NCBI RefSeq assembly: GCF_016097555.1
Contig: NC_054707.1
Location: forward strand, 84,489,621-84,553,620
Origin: Gigantopelta aegis
Lineage: Eukaryota > Mollusca > Gastropoda > Neomphalida > Peltospiridae
Direction: 5' to 3'
DNA: 64,000 nt
This document shows positions 43,343-55,783 of the stretch, piece by piece (position 1 is the first letter of the stretch; each line of letters begins with the position of its first letter). The notes below the pieces were generated by a model, which did no database searches, was not told where the DNA came from, and saw nothing but the letters and a program-made list of their open reading frames with translations. The position numbers and the translations under genes were made by a program.

Positions 43343-46300
43343 TACGATAAAATACGACAGCATGACCATACAGTTAGGGGTGCAACAATATGACAGTATC
43401 ACCATACAGTTAGGGGTGCAACAATACAATAGCGTGACCATACGGTACGGGGTGTAACAATACAGTTAGGGGTGTAACAATACAACAGCGTGACCACACA
43501 GTAAGGGTGTAACAATACAATAGCATGACCACAGTAAGGGGTGTAACAATACAACAGCATGACCATACAGTAAGGGGTGTAACAATACAACAGCGTGACC
43601 ACGCAGTTAGGGGTGTAACAATACAACAGCGTGACCAATGCAGTAAGGGGTGTAACAATACAACAGCGTGACCACGCAGTAAGGGGTGTAACAATACAAC
43701 AGCGTGACCAAGCAGTTAGGGGTGTAACAATACAACAGCGTGACCACACAGTAAGGGGTGTAACAATACAACAGCGTGACCAGTTAGGGGTGTAACAATA
43801 CAACAGCGTGACCACACAGTTAGGGGTGTAACAATACAACAGCGTGACCATAAAGTTAGGGGTGTAACAATACAACAGCATGATCATACAGTTAGGGGTG
43901 TAACAATACAATAGTGTGACCACACAGTAAGGAGTGTAACAATACAATAGCGTGACCACACAGTAAGGGGTGTAACAATACAACAGCGTCAGCACACAGT
44001 AAGGGGTGTAACAATACAACAGCGTGACCACAGTAAGGGTGTAACAATACAATAGCGTGACCACACAGTAATGGGTGTAACAATACAACAGCGTAACCAC
44101 ACAGTTAGGGGTGTAACAATAAAACAGCGTGACCACAAAGTAAGGGGTGTAACAATACAACAGCATGACCACACAGTTAGGGGTGTAACAATACAACAGC
44201 GTGACCACACAGTTAGGGGTGTAACAATACAACAGCGTGACCACACAGTTAGGGGTGTAACAATACAACAGTGTGGGTGTAACAATACAATTGCGTGACC
44301 TCACAGTAAGGGGTGTAACAATACAACAGCGTGACCACACAGTAAGGGGTGTAACAATACAACAGCGTGACCACACAGTAAGGGGTGTAACAATACAACA
44401 GCGTGACCACACAGTAAGGGGTGTAACAATACAACAGCGTGACCACACAGTAAGGGGTGTTACAATACAATAGTGTGACCACACAGTAAGGGGTGTAACA
44501 ATACAACAGCGTGACCACACAGTTAGGGGTGTAACAATACAACAGCGTGACCACACAGTAAGGGGTGTAACAATACAACAGCGTGACCACACAGTAAGGG
44601 GTGTAACAATACAACAGCGTGACCACACAGTAAGGGGTGTAACAATACAACAGCGTGACCACACAGTAAGGGGTGTAACAATACAACAGCGTGACCACAC
44701 AGTAAGGGGTGTAACAATACAACAGCGTGACCACACAGTTAGGGGTGTAACAATACAACAGCGTGACCATAAAGTTAGGGGTGTAACAATACAACAGCAT
44801 GATCATACAGTTAGGGGTGTAACAATACAATAGTGTGACCACACAGAAAGGGGTGTAACAATACAATAGCGTGACCACACAGTAAGGGGTGTAACAATAC
44901 AACAGCGTGACCATAGTTAGGGGTGTAACAATACAACAGCGTGACCACACAGTAATGGGTGTAACAATACAACAGCGTGACCACACAGTAAGGGGTGTAA
45001 CAATACAATAGTGTGACCACACAGTTAGGGGTGTAACAATACAACAGCGTGGGTGTAACAATACAACAGCGTGACCACACAGTTAGGGGTGTAACAATAC
45101 AACAGCATGGGTGTAACAATACAACAGCGTGACCACACAGTAAGGGGTGTAACAACAGCGTGACCATAGTTAGGGGTGTAACAATACAACAGCGTGACCA
45201 CACAGTAATGGGTGTAACAATACAACAGCGTGACCACACAGTAAGGGGTGTAACAATACAATAGTGTGACCACACAGTAAGGGGTGTAACAATACAACAG
45301 CGTGACCACACAGTAAGGGGTGTAACAATACAACAGCGTGACCATAGTTAGGGGTGTAACAATACAACAGCGTGACCACACAGTTAGGGGTGTAACAATA
45401 CAACAGCATGACCACACAGTAAGGGGTGTAACAATACAACAGCGTGACCACACAGTAAGGGGTGTAACAATACAACAGCGTGACCACACAGTAAGGGGTG
45501 TAACAATACAACAGCGTGACCACACAGTAAGGGGTGTTACAATACAACAGCTTGACCACACAGTAAGGGGTGTAACAATACAACAGCGTGACCACACAGT
45601 TAGGGGTGTAACAATACAACAGCGTGACCACACAGTTAGGGGTGTAACAATACAACAGCGTGACCACACAGTAAGGGGTGTAACAATACAACAGCGTGAC
45701 CACACAGTAAGGGGTGTAACAATACAATAGCGTGACCACACAGTATGGGGTGTTACAATACAACAGCGTGACCACACAGTAAGGGGTGTAACAATACAAC
45801 AGCGTGACCACACAGTTAGGGGTGTAACAATACAACAGCGTGACCACACAGTAAGGGGTGTAACAATACAACAGCGTGACCACACAGTAAGGGGTGTAAC
45901 AATACAACAGCGTGACCACACAGTAAGGGGTGTAACAATACAACAGCGTGACCACACAGTAAGGGGTATAACAATACAACAGCGTGACCACACAGTAAGG
46001 GGTGTAACAATACAACAGCGTGACCAGTTAGGGGTGTAACAATACAACAGCGTGACCACACAGTTAGGGGTGTAACAATACAACAGCGTGACCATAAAGT
46101 TAGGGGTGTAACAATACAACAGCATGATCATACAGTTAGGGGTGTAACAATACAATAGTGTGACCACACAGAAAGGGGTGTAACAATACAATAGCGTGAC
46201 CACACAGTAAGGGGTGTAACAATACAACAGCGTGACCATAGTTAGGGGTGTAACAATACAACAGCGTGACCACACAGTAATGGGTGTAACAATACAACAG

Positions 46301-47718
46301 CGTGACCACACAGTAAGGGGTGTAACAATACAATAGTGTGACCACACAGTTAGGGGTGTAACAATACAACAGCGTGGGTGTAACAATACAACAGCGTGAC
46401 CACACAGTTAGGGGTGTAACAATACAACAGCGTGGGTGTAACAATACAACAGCGTGACCACACAGTAAGGGGTGTAACAACAGCGTGACCATAGTTAGGG
46501 GTGTAACTATACAACAGCGTGACCACACAGTAATGGGTGTAACAATACAACAGCGTGACCACACAGTAAGGGGTGTAACAATACAATAGTGTGACCACAC
46601 AGTAAGGGGTGTAACAATACAATAGTGTGACCACACAGTAAGGGGTGTAACAATACAATAGCGTGACCACACAGTAAGGGGTGTAACAATACAACAGCGT
46701 GACCACACAGTAAGGGGTGTAACAATACAACAGCGTGACCATAGTTAGGGGTGTAACAATACAACAGCGTGACCACACAGTTAGGGGTGTAACAATACAA
46801 CAGCGTGACCACACAGTAAGGGGTGTAACAATACAACAGCGTGACCACACAGTAAGGGGTGTAACAATACAATAGTGTGACCACACAGTAAGGGGTGTTA
46901 CAATACAACAGCGTGACCACACAGTAAGGGGTGTAACAATACAACAGCGTGACCACACAGTTAGGGGTGTAACAATACAACAGCGTGACCACACAGTTAG
47001 GGGTGTAACAATACAACAGCGTGACCACACAGTAAGGGGTGTAACAATACAACAGCGTGACCACACAGTAAGGGGTGTAACAATACAACAGCGTGACCAC
47101 ACAGTTAGGGGTGTAACAATACAATAGTGTGACCACACAGTAAGGGGTGTAACAATACAATAGTGTGACCACACAGTAAGGGGTGTTACAATACAAAAGC
47201 GTGACCACACAGTAAGGGGTGTAACAATACAACAGCATGACCACAGTTAGGGGTGTAACAATACAACAGCGTGACCACACAGTAAGGGGTGTAACAATAC
47301 AACAGCGTGACCACACAGTAAGGGGTGTAACAATACAACAATGTGACCATACAGTTAGGGGTGTAACAATACAATAGTGTGACCATACAGTTAGGGGTGT
47401 AACAATACAATAGTGTGACCACACAGTAAGGGGTGTAACAATACAATAGTGTGACCAAACGGTTAGGGGTGTAACAATACAATAGCGTGACCACACAGTA
47501 AGGGGTGTAACAATACAACAGCATGACCACACAGTAAGGGGTGTAACAATACAACAGCGTGACCATAGTTAGGGGTGTGACCACACAGTAAGGGGTGTAA
47601 CAATACAATAGTGTGACCATACGGTTAGGGGTGTAACAATACAATAGTGTGACCACACAGTAAGGGGTGTAACAATACAATAGCGTGACCACACAGTAAG
47701 GGGTGTAACAATACAGTA
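43343..47718. repeat. 36-bp minisatellite, ~120 copies, with higher-order blocks
   Basis: The 36-bp unit contains 'ggggtgtaacaatacaacag' and 'cgtgaccacacagtaa'. The length keeps frames open on both strands (up to 453 codons), but only a 12-residue repeat is encoded. Distinct variant strings recur in order, for example 'gaccataaagttagg' followed by 'gcatgatcatacagttagg' and 'atagtgtgaccacacag', at about 43840, 44768 and 46090. This shows duplication of blocks of roughly 1 kb. Confidence 0.96.
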
Positions 47719-48097
47719 CATATCAGCCATATCCACGTCATGATCAATATGTATCGAGATATAAGATCTGTAAGACAGTAAGGCTACCTTTTCTTTAGCA
47801 CGGTCATTGCTGCAGTACTAGCTGCTTAGTGTTTCTACCCACGCGACTTGCACATTACACTTTAGCCGTTCATAAAATGTGCTGCCTTCCATGTGACGTC
47901 ATTAATTAAGCCTCCATGTTTCTTTTGGGTAATCAAGCGTAATCTCACAAATGAGGTCATTTCAAGCATTCCCCTTACAGTTCAAGCCACAGCTGCAAAT
48001 AAAGAGATACGTGGTCACACGCCTAGCATTCATGTCAGTGGAAAGACATCAATGTAAGTCAAATGATTCCATGTTTACCACCTGGCGACAGAGATTT
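47719..48097. other. No gene recognised
   Basis: Unique sequence between the 36-bp array and a SINE. Confidence 0.4.
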
Positions 48098-48285
48098 TTT
48101 TTTTTTTTTTAACAACACCATTCTACAGACAGGATAGCACATACCTCGGTCTTTGATATACCAGTCGTGGTGCACTGGCTGGAATGAGAAATAGCCCAAT
48201 GGGACCACCGACGGGGATCAATCCCAAACCTATCGCGCATCAAGCAAGCGGTTTACCACTGGGCTACGTCCCGTTCCGGCAACAG
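48098..48285 (-). mobile_element. SINE fragment with poly-T end
   Basis: After a poly-T run (about 48096-48110) comes 'acagacaggatagcacat', then the tRNA-like head ('ccactgggctacgtcccg'). It is a minus-oriented copy lacking most of its 3' half. It is followed by three 29-bp units containing 'cagagatagctgcacagtt' up to about 48365. Confidence 0.75.
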
Positions 48286-48365
48286 AGATAGCTGCAGTTA
48301 GAACTGCACAGAGATAGCTGCACAGTTAGAACTGCACAGAGATAGCTGCACAGTTAGAACTGCAC

Positions 48366-49744
48366 CAATGGAATGGTAGCCTAATGCTAAAATGTTGATC
48401 TAGAAAATAAAATACAAACATTGAAAACAAATTGAATTTTTGTGAAGCATCGTTTTGAAAAGAGAATATTAGAAATGTCATGTTAATTTTTGTTTTTTAA
48501 TTAATTTGGTTTGGGGATTGTATCGAAACCAGTGTTATTTTGTAACGTATACATGTATTTCGTATGTAAATAAAAGCTATTATTGTTAATATTGCAGGCA
48601 GTCTAAAGCAGCCGGAAACAAGTATTTGTGATATTTTGTGTTGCTACAGGATCGTCTTGTTAGATTTTCACAAATGTGGAGAACAATATAACCAAGTATT
48701 CATGCCAAACAATTGAGGAAAAACAATTGTGTCACTGTGTACAGTGATATTAAAAGTCACTGAATATTCAAATTTTTTGTTGCAATTTATTTTTAATTAT
48801 GTTTTGCTTTTCACACTTTGTTATCAGTTATGATTGGGCATTGAGTATTTTTATACTGTGATCTACACACACTCTGGTGTGGTATTATAATACAGTATTC
48901 ACAAATGTGCCAAGAGTATTTTTTTAGGAAGGCTTCTAACAAAAATAAAATATACGATACAAATCCAAGTTTATTTACTGAAATCTCAAAAGGTATCATA
49001 TCAGGGTATTCAGTTTAATTACTTATGGCAGTTTCGTGGTTTTATTCTTAAACCGGATACATTTTTATTATCCCCTCATGAGTCTTTTTTAAACCGGATA
49101 CATTTTTTTCGTTTTGTATCTCACCGACCCTTTTCCTTTCTCTCCTTTGAATTCCATCTAATTTTTTCCCGATCTGGCAGCTCCTCCCATCTTTTAACTT
49201 CTTTCACGGTCCACCTCCACATCCCAGTCCTTGTCTCTCCAACTGACACGTTTGCCACACACCTGCCGTTTTCCATCAGCTTTAGCTGTGGGCGTAATCT
49301 GACCACTTCAGAGTGTGTTCAGTAGTTACTGCTGGCACTTTAACCACCTACATTCCCCTCCTACTGGCGGTCATTAGTGCCATGGGTCTGACCAGCTTAA
49401 TTAGTGGCAGAGCATGAGGATGCAGGTGGGTGCAGGGAAGTACATAGACTGCACCCATGGATGAAGTTGGGTGCAGGGAAGTACATAGACTGCACCCATG
49501 GATGAAGTTGAGATAGGTGTGGATAGCTCAGAAGACCGAGTCGGAGGATATTGACAGACACGGTCGAAACAGACTGAAATCGTGGGAGATTTTAGGGTTT
49601 TGGGGGTATGTTCCCCGAAAAGTTTTCAAATAAATATGCTTTAGTTTGTGGATGATGAATTAAAACGTCATTAAAAATAACACTTCAAACAGGTGGGAGG
49701 GGAATATATGACTCCCAAAATAACAACCTGTTAATCATGATGAC
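48366..49744. other. No gene recognised
   Basis: AT-rich sequence up to about 49100, then more balanced. A 37-bp duplication ('gtgcagggaagtacatagac', 'tgcacccatggatgaag') lies at about 49430-49510. A 61-codon minus-strand frame at 49121-49306 has no recognisable domain. Confidence 0.4.
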
Positions 49745-50420
49745 TCCCAGTTTTCAGATACTAGGTAGAATGCTGTATTCATAAAATGTAACATACAGTA
49801 ATAGGATGATGCAATGACTCCTATTTTTTTAATGCTACATGTAGGTAAAATGCTGTATTCATGATATTTAACATACAGTAATAGGATGGTGCAATGACTC
49901 CTATTTTTCTAATGCTACATGTAGGTAAAATGCTGTATTCATGAAATTTAACATACAGTAATAGGATGGTGCAATGACTCCTATTTTTCTAATGCTACAT
50001 GTAGGTAAAATGCTGTATTCATGAAATTTAACATACAGTAATAGGATGGTGCAATGACTCCTATTTTTCTTATGCTACATGTAGGTAAAATGCTGTATTC
50101 ATGAAATTTGACATACAGTAATAGGATGGTGCAATGACTCCTATTTTTCTAATGCTACATGTAGGTAAAATGCTGTATTCATGAAATTTGACATACAGTA
50201 ATAGGATGGTGCAATGACTCCTATTTTTCTTATGCTACATGTAGGTAAAATGCTGTATTCATGAAATTTAACATACAGTAATAGGATGGTGCAATGACTC
50301 CTATTTTTCTTATGCTACATGTAGGTAAAATGCTGTATTCATGAAATTTGACATACAGTAATAGGATGGTGCAATGACTCCTATTTTTCTAATGCTAGGT
50401 AAAATGTGGTATTCATGATA
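49745..50420. repeat. 80-bp minisatellite, ~8 copies
   Basis: The unit contains 'acatgtaggtaaaatgctgt', 'attcatgaaatttaacatac' and 'ggtgcaatgactcctatttt'. A single related unit occurs at about 60040-60115, at the far end of the duplicated segment described below. Confidence 0.93.
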
Positions 50421-50436
50421 TGACATACATGTAGGT

Positions 50437-51237
50437 AGACGACCACAGTTATTTGTGAATCTTACGCTGAGATTTATGCCCACCTGGTTTAAAAATAAAG
50501 AAAGATACAGGTATTTTTAGTCTCAAGAAAATGACAAAAAGGGTCATAATTATAAATAGGACTTATTTTAAATATTTTTAGTTAAATGTCTGTGTCCAAA
50601 CTGCAAGATTTTGGGCACATTTTTGACAATGTTCACACCCATACAAACCACACCCAAGCAGAAGTTGGCGGATATCACACATATATTTATGGAAACTTTG
50701 CTCATCAAACTTTACAAAAACCCTCATTTGAATAAAGGTTTAGCTATTAAATTTTTCACAAAATCAGTTTGTTTGAAAAGTACCCAAAATGATCACGCCC
50801 CACGTTTTTTACACGGAAATCCAGTGTATGAATACCAAGCCTCATTACATCTAAACTGTTTGCACTGCTGGTGACAAACCAACTGTCATTTTTAAAAGTA
50901 ACTCCTTGGCTATCACTAAGCTTACAAATTTACTTCCTATTCCAAATAATTAGCCTTCAAACATGGATCTGTGTAAAACCAACAAACAAACTCTTTGTAT
51001 GCCTGGGTATACAAGGGAGCTAACTGTATACTGGTACCATAAAATGGTAACCACAATGTTTTCTGAAGAGCTGGGGTTTTTTTTAGAAACCTTATTCCTC
51101 TTGAAACGAAATGACACCAACCATTTCCCCATGAAGTAATCAATTTTTGTCCAGTGGATTCATCAAATGACACTGGTGAAGCTAAAAATAGCAGTGGAAA
51201 ACACTACAGATGCAAAAAAATTCTAAACACCTTAAGG
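50437..51237. repeat. Segmental duplication, copy 1 (unexpanded)
   Basis: In order, it contains 'gaccacagttatttgtgaat', 'gtccaaactgcaagatttt', 'gacaatgttcacacccatac', 'gcggatatcacacatatat', 'acaaaaaccctcatttgaat' and 'gacaaaccaactgtc'. The same landmarks, in the same order, reappear from 51238 to about 60060, but there the copy is split by a SINE, a DIRS element and a large satellite. Confidence 0.85.
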
Positions 51238-51445
51238 TAGAAGACCACAGTTATTTGTGAATCTTCAGCTGAGAGTTATGCAAACCAGCCCATGGCATCC
51301 TAAATGCCCCCCTATAGTTTAAAATAAAGAAAGATACAGGTATTTTTAGTCTCAAAGAAATTACAAAAAGGGTCATAATTACATGTATAAAGACGACTTC
51401 TTTTAAATATTTTTAATTAAATGTTTGTGTTACTTTCATCATAAT
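51238..51445. repeat. Segmental duplication, copy 2, left part
   Basis: Repeats 50437-50600 ('accacagttatttgtgaatc', 'aaagatacaggtatttttag'). It breaks off at 'ttcatcataatgga', where a SINE has inserted. The copy resumes at about 57803 with 'catcattataatgtgtcc'. Confidence 0.85.
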
Positions 51446-51601
51446 GGAAGGAAGTAAATGTTTTATTTAACAACACACTTAACACATTTTATATACGGTT
51501 ATATGGTGTCTGACATATGGTTAAGGACCACACCGCTATTGTGAGAGGAAACCCGCTGTTACCACTTCATGGGCTACTTTTTTCGAGTAGTAGCAAGGGA
51601 T
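51446..51601 (-). mobile_element. SINE, 3' half (split by DIRS)
   Basis: The plus strand runs 'gtaaatgttttatttaacaa' to 'agtagtagcaagggatt', where SINE sequence stops and the DIRS left terminus begins. The other half is at 57640-57802. Confidence 0.88.
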
Positions 51602-51790
51602 TGGAGAAAACTTGAGTGTTTTCTCTTTTATAGATACATTACCTGTCCTCAAACAAGTGCACCTCCCCCCCACGCAAGTGGTCTGGTCCAAACATCCCAA
51701 CAGCCAATGGGATGGCCTAAATTCTTCTACTGCATACTGCTCTCTAGTTCCGGTCACATGACTGTAACTTCCTTCTTTTTCCCTGAGCGC
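51602..51790. repeat. DIRS left inverted terminal repeat
   Basis: Begins 'ggagaaaacttgagtgtttt' and includes 'cattacctgtcctcaaac', 'ccaatgggatggcctaaat' and 'ggtcacatgactgtaact', all present in reverse complement at about 57470-57640. The left end carries about 25 extra bases beyond the shared part. Confidence 0.9.
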
Positions 51791-51834
51791 ATCGCACGGA
51801 GAACAGGAAGCGGGGAGGCCCGGGCGGGATGAAT

Positions 51835-51922
51835 CTTGAGGACAGGTAATGTATCTATAAAAGAGAAAACACTTCAAGTTTTCTCCATTTCTATAGACAT
51901 TACCTGTCCTCAAACAAGTGCA
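51835..51922. repeat. DIRS internal complementary region
   Basis: The first part ('gaggacaggtaatgtatc' to 'caagttttctcc') is the reverse complement of the left terminus. The second part ('atttctatagacattacc' to 'tgtcctc') is the reverse complement of the right terminus. The junction between them (about 51891) therefore marks both element ends. Confidence 0.9.
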
Positions 51923-52506
51923 GCATTCAACAGATGGTGGTGGGTGCCGAGATCCGTAGATGCTTGTGAAAACTCCCCAACTGGAAAGAGGCTGACTAGT
52001 GGAAGAATAAGGCCAACCTTGGTAAGCCCTCATCTTAGGGATGCCCGTCACAGACCAATGCAGGTGATGTTAGTAACAACAACCAGAATGGTGACATCCG
52101 TCAGCAGTGGCAGGTACGGCTCCTAGAACACATGGACCAGGAGGCGGAAGCCACATCTCATGCTGGTTCTGACAGGGTGGGAAGACGTAGCCACCAGGGA
52201 TGCAGGTGTTAGGTAACCCTCACGTATTGAAGTGTTATAGTTTTTCAATAACAAGCGACAACCTAATGAGGTGCATCCGTCAGAACATTGAACAGAACAA
52301 GCCCCCCGAGTGTTTTCTGTCTAGTACACCAAAGAACTGTTAGTTCAATAACGACAACAAATAACCACATGCAGTGCAGGGTAAAGGTTATCGAGACAAA
52401 AGTTCCGGCACCAGTGCGTGAACTGTGCAAAAGAACAAAAGTCTAAGCAATCCTCACCTGTCGATTCGGTGGACATCTCGGTATACAGCCCAGAATCAGA
52501 CAGACA
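51923..52506 (-). other. DIRS region between recombinase stop and internal complementary region
   Basis: No conserved frame recognised; non-coding 3' part of the element. Confidence 0.5.
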
Positions 52507-53757
52507 TCAACGGCGACGAGGACGGCTTGTATTCAACAGAGTCTGTGCAGCAACAACCGGACCCAGATGATGGAACCCCTCAACGTCTTCTGTGGAAACA
52601 TCCCTCAGATAATAGTTGGCGAAGATGGAGTCCGTAGCCCAGAAACAGCCAGTGATGATGTGCTGAATGGATGTGTTGCAGTGCAGGGACATCGTGGCAG
52701 CCAAGGCACGGAATTCATGCGGATTGGAAGCAGATGGAGCAGGTAAACCCTCCTTCTGATAGGCGGTCAGGATAGACGACCGGATCCAGGTGGCCACCGT
52801 GTTCTTGGTAATATCCCTCAACCGACTCTGGTTACAGGAGAGGAAAAGTCTTTTACAATGTTGTCGAAAAGATCTGGTCCTCTCGATGTACTGGTGCAGG
52901 GCTCTAACAGGGCACAACGCCAAGTCCTCAACGTCCGCTGGACCAACGATAGAGGAGAGGGCCTGCACAACATACGAGCGAGGCGCTTGGTCTGGTAACT
53001 GATTCTTTGCAACAAAGTTCATGAGTAACCCCAAGTTGACTGCACGCCGATCTCAGTGAAAACGTACCAAGTCTACATCAAGAGCATGAAGTTCTGAGAC
53101 ACGAGCAGCCGTGGCGAAACCGAGTAAAAACACCGTCTTCCGTGTCAAATCTTGCAGGGAAGAGGACTCGATCGGCTCATAAGGTGCGGTTGATAACGCT
53201 CGTAACACCAGATTCAAGTCCCATCTTGGTGGCCGAAACCGGTGTACTTGATCTTAAAGGCGAAACCCTTTGATCATCTTATGGATCTCAGGAATACCCG
53301 ATAACTTCGTTCCAGTAGTGACATCACGAACAGTAGCGATGACCGAAACGTACCCAGCGATGGTAGACCCCTTCAATCGTAAAGTGGTCCGCAGATACAG
53401 CAAAAAATCAGCAAGACGAGGTATCTGGATCGTCTGAGGTTTGAGTTTTTTCCGGACACACCATCGGTGAAAGCAAAGCCATATGACATTGTAAGCCGCA
53501 GTAGTAGATGATCTGTGCGCTTTCAAAATGGCCGCCGTAGACTGTGAAGAAAAACCTTTCTTCCTCAAACTCTTGGAGATAAAGTCCACGCGTGCAGTTG
53601 GAACAACTGCGGACGTGGATGGTATAGTCTTGACGTGGGATGCAGCAACAGATGATCCCAGTCTGGCAGCGGTAAAGGATGTGGATCGGCAAGACGTATT
53701 AGATCTGGATACCACATCCTGGATGGCCACATCGGAGCAATGAGCAACAGGCGACAA
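52507..53757 (-). pseudogene. DIRS tyrosine recombinase, two in-frame stops
   Basis: This is a tyrosine recombinase that would integrate circular DIRS DNA. One reading frame covers the whole region, but it is interrupted by a TAA at 53254-53256 and a TGA about 70 codons later, both by single substitutions; the frame itself is kept. Catalytic landmarks are the first Arg (ATAARVSELHAL), the H-x-x-R box (NPHEFRALAA) and the nucleophilic Tyr in FANYYLRDV. The family-typical PPRWDLNLVL follows the first stop. The N-terminal core-binding-like part lies at 53254-53757. Its upstream end overlaps the end of the RT/RNase H ORF in a different frame, as in other DIRS elements. Confidence 0.88.
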
Positions 53758-55783
53758 TGGTACAGCTGAAACCTCTGAAGCACCCTTGGAAGGAGGATTG
53801 GTGGAGGAAAAGCGTACGCGTCCATCTGTTCCCAGCTGATGGCCAATGCGTCGAGATCCCCAGAGCTTCGGGATCCGGCACCGGAGACACGTAAACCCTC
53901 AGCTGATGGTTGAATCGTGTGGCGAAAAGATCGATGTTTGGTGTCCAAAGTCTGTCGCACACCCATCGAAACGCTTCCGGATGGAGCATCCACTCCGTCG
54001 GCTGTGGAGACGACGGTCGGGATAATGTGTCGGCTAGTACATTGGAAACCCCTGGAATATGACGAGCCCGAAGTTGCAATGGAATTTCGTCGACCAGCTT
54101 GTAGAGACGATAAGTCAACTGCAGCAGACTGCTGGAGTGAGTTCCGCCCTGACGATTGATGTAAGCCGCCGTGGTCGTACTGTCTGTGGCCACCATGAGA
54201 GAGGCTTCCGTCAACATCTGTCGCCAATGAAGGATAGCGTAATAGACTGCCAACAACTCTAACAGGTTGATGTGGAGTCCGAGTTCGCCGGGAGACCACA
54301 GCCCTGAAGTAGTCTGGTTGCTTAGATGGGCTCCCCAACCTTCCAATGACGCGTCGACGAACAGGTGATGAGTGGCTATGAAGGCCCGCATAGAGACACC
54401 TTCTAAGACGTTCGATCGGAGCTGCCACCACTGCAGGCTGGAGCGTAGATCGTCCGGGAGTGAGATGATCAAGTCCGGATTGTTGAAACGAACAAACGGG
54501 TTGAGAAACATCTGCAAGCGCCGCAACTGGAGACGACCTCTGAGTGTCAAATCCTGGGCGGAAGTGAGGAGACCCAGGAGACTCTGCCAACCGCGGTAGG
54601 TCATTGGAGCGGTGAGGGCTATGGCAATCATGGTCTGGATCTTCTCCCAATGGTCTAAAGGAACTTGAACGAGGCCCAGGTCGGGTCGAAGCCAAGCGCC
54701 TATGAACTGTAGAGACTGCGTGGGAGCCAGTCGAGATTTCTCGATGTTGATAATCCAACCCAGCTGCTTGAGAAAGTCCATGATGAAGGCAACATGTGCA
54801 GTCAGCCCTGTCTTGCTGTGACTCCTCATCAGGCAATCGTTGAGGTATGGGTAAAAGGATATACCTCTGTGATGCAGGAAGCGTGACATCGGAGTCGTGA
54901 TTCTGGTGAACAGCCATGGCGCTATGGATATCCCAAAGGGCAGGACTGTCCATTCGTAATGCCGACCCTGTAGCACAAACCGCAGGTAGTGATGGAAATC
55001 GGCATGCATCGGAACGTGCAGGTAGGCGTCCTTGAGATCCAGCGAGGCAAGCCAATCCCCCGGTCTGATCACGGCTATGACATCTCGCAACGTTAACATC
55101 TTGAAGGTCGGAGGAGGAGACAGGTAGTGGTCGTTGAAGACCGCCAAGTTGTGAATCATTCGCAGCTCCGGAGAATCTTTCTTTGGTACGAGAAAGATGT
55201 CCGAGTAAAAGCCGGGTGTTAAGTGTACTTCCGAAATGCTGCGAACGGCTCCCTTCTCCACCAGCTTGTTGACGGACTCCTGTAGAACCTTGACTTGCGC
55301 AACGGAATGCCGCGGTTCTCGAGGTGAAGTGGTCAATGGAGGGATGGCAGACAATTGCAGACGATACCCTGTCTTCAAGATCGACGTGACAAACGGATCT
55401 TGGCAAAGTGTCTGCCAGTTTCGCCAATAATGGCGAAGTCGACTTCCGACCATGGATCTTCCGACCGGTGTGGTACACACCGGAAGCGTCAAAACCGAAT
55501 CGCTGTTCTGGTTCAAAAATAGGGGCGGGCGTAGGTTGAAGCAATCTGAGCAGTCCACGATCTGTTGGCTGGCGTCAACGTCGACCAGGCTTCCCCTGGG
55601 TCCGAGCTGGCAGACCGGATGGTCGTCTGACCAGAAACCGTCGAGAAGGTTGACCTCGAAAGGAACCTCTCCAGCGCTTAGATGGTGGTTGTGGTGTGAA
55701 TGTAGACTTTCGCTTCGTAGATTCCAATGTCGAAATAAGTTGCAACGCTTTGACAGTTGCTGTCGACTGTTGGTCCTTATCAT
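53565..55783 (-). pseudogene. DIRS reverse transcriptase / RNase H polyprotein, frameshifted
   Basis: The RT part shows SLDLKDAYLHVPM, LPFGISIAPW and the active-site loop YLND, where the family normally has YLDD, so one catalytic Asp is lost. RNase H follows with LFVDAS, HINLLELLAV, ATDSTTTAAYINRQGG and HIPGVSNVLADTLSR. Then comes NIDLFATRFNHQL and a DIRS-type C-terminal domain (WEQMDAYAFPPPIL, LLLIAPMWP), possibly the methyltransferase-like region. The last part is in a different frame from the rest: a one-base indel near 53850-53870 separates them. The first frame then runs on artefactually to 53699, whereas the true C-terminus ends at 53565. The start is uncertain; 55783 is the first Met and overlaps the gag-like ORF end. 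Confidence 0.9.

Noticed and set aside
43399..47692. Frames of up to 453 codons rich in CCIVTPLTVWSR or YCYTPYCVVTLL
   Set aside because: Translations of the 36-bp array; a non-globular 12-residue repeat, open in several frames on both strands.
49121..49306. 61-codon minus-strand frame (MVRLRPQLKLMENG...)
   Set aside because: Short, no recognised domain, no splice or transcript evidence; kept only as unassigned sequence.
53699..53855. C-terminal end of the 694-codon RT/RNase H frame after PDPEALG
   Set aside because: After the indel this frame no longer matches DIRS proteins, while the overlapping frame ending at 53565 carries the expected C-terminal domain.
53870..55544. Upstream part of the 659-codon frame ending at 53565
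   Set aside because: Upstream of the frameshift it is only the shadow of the RT/RNase H frame; only its last ~100 codons are genuine.
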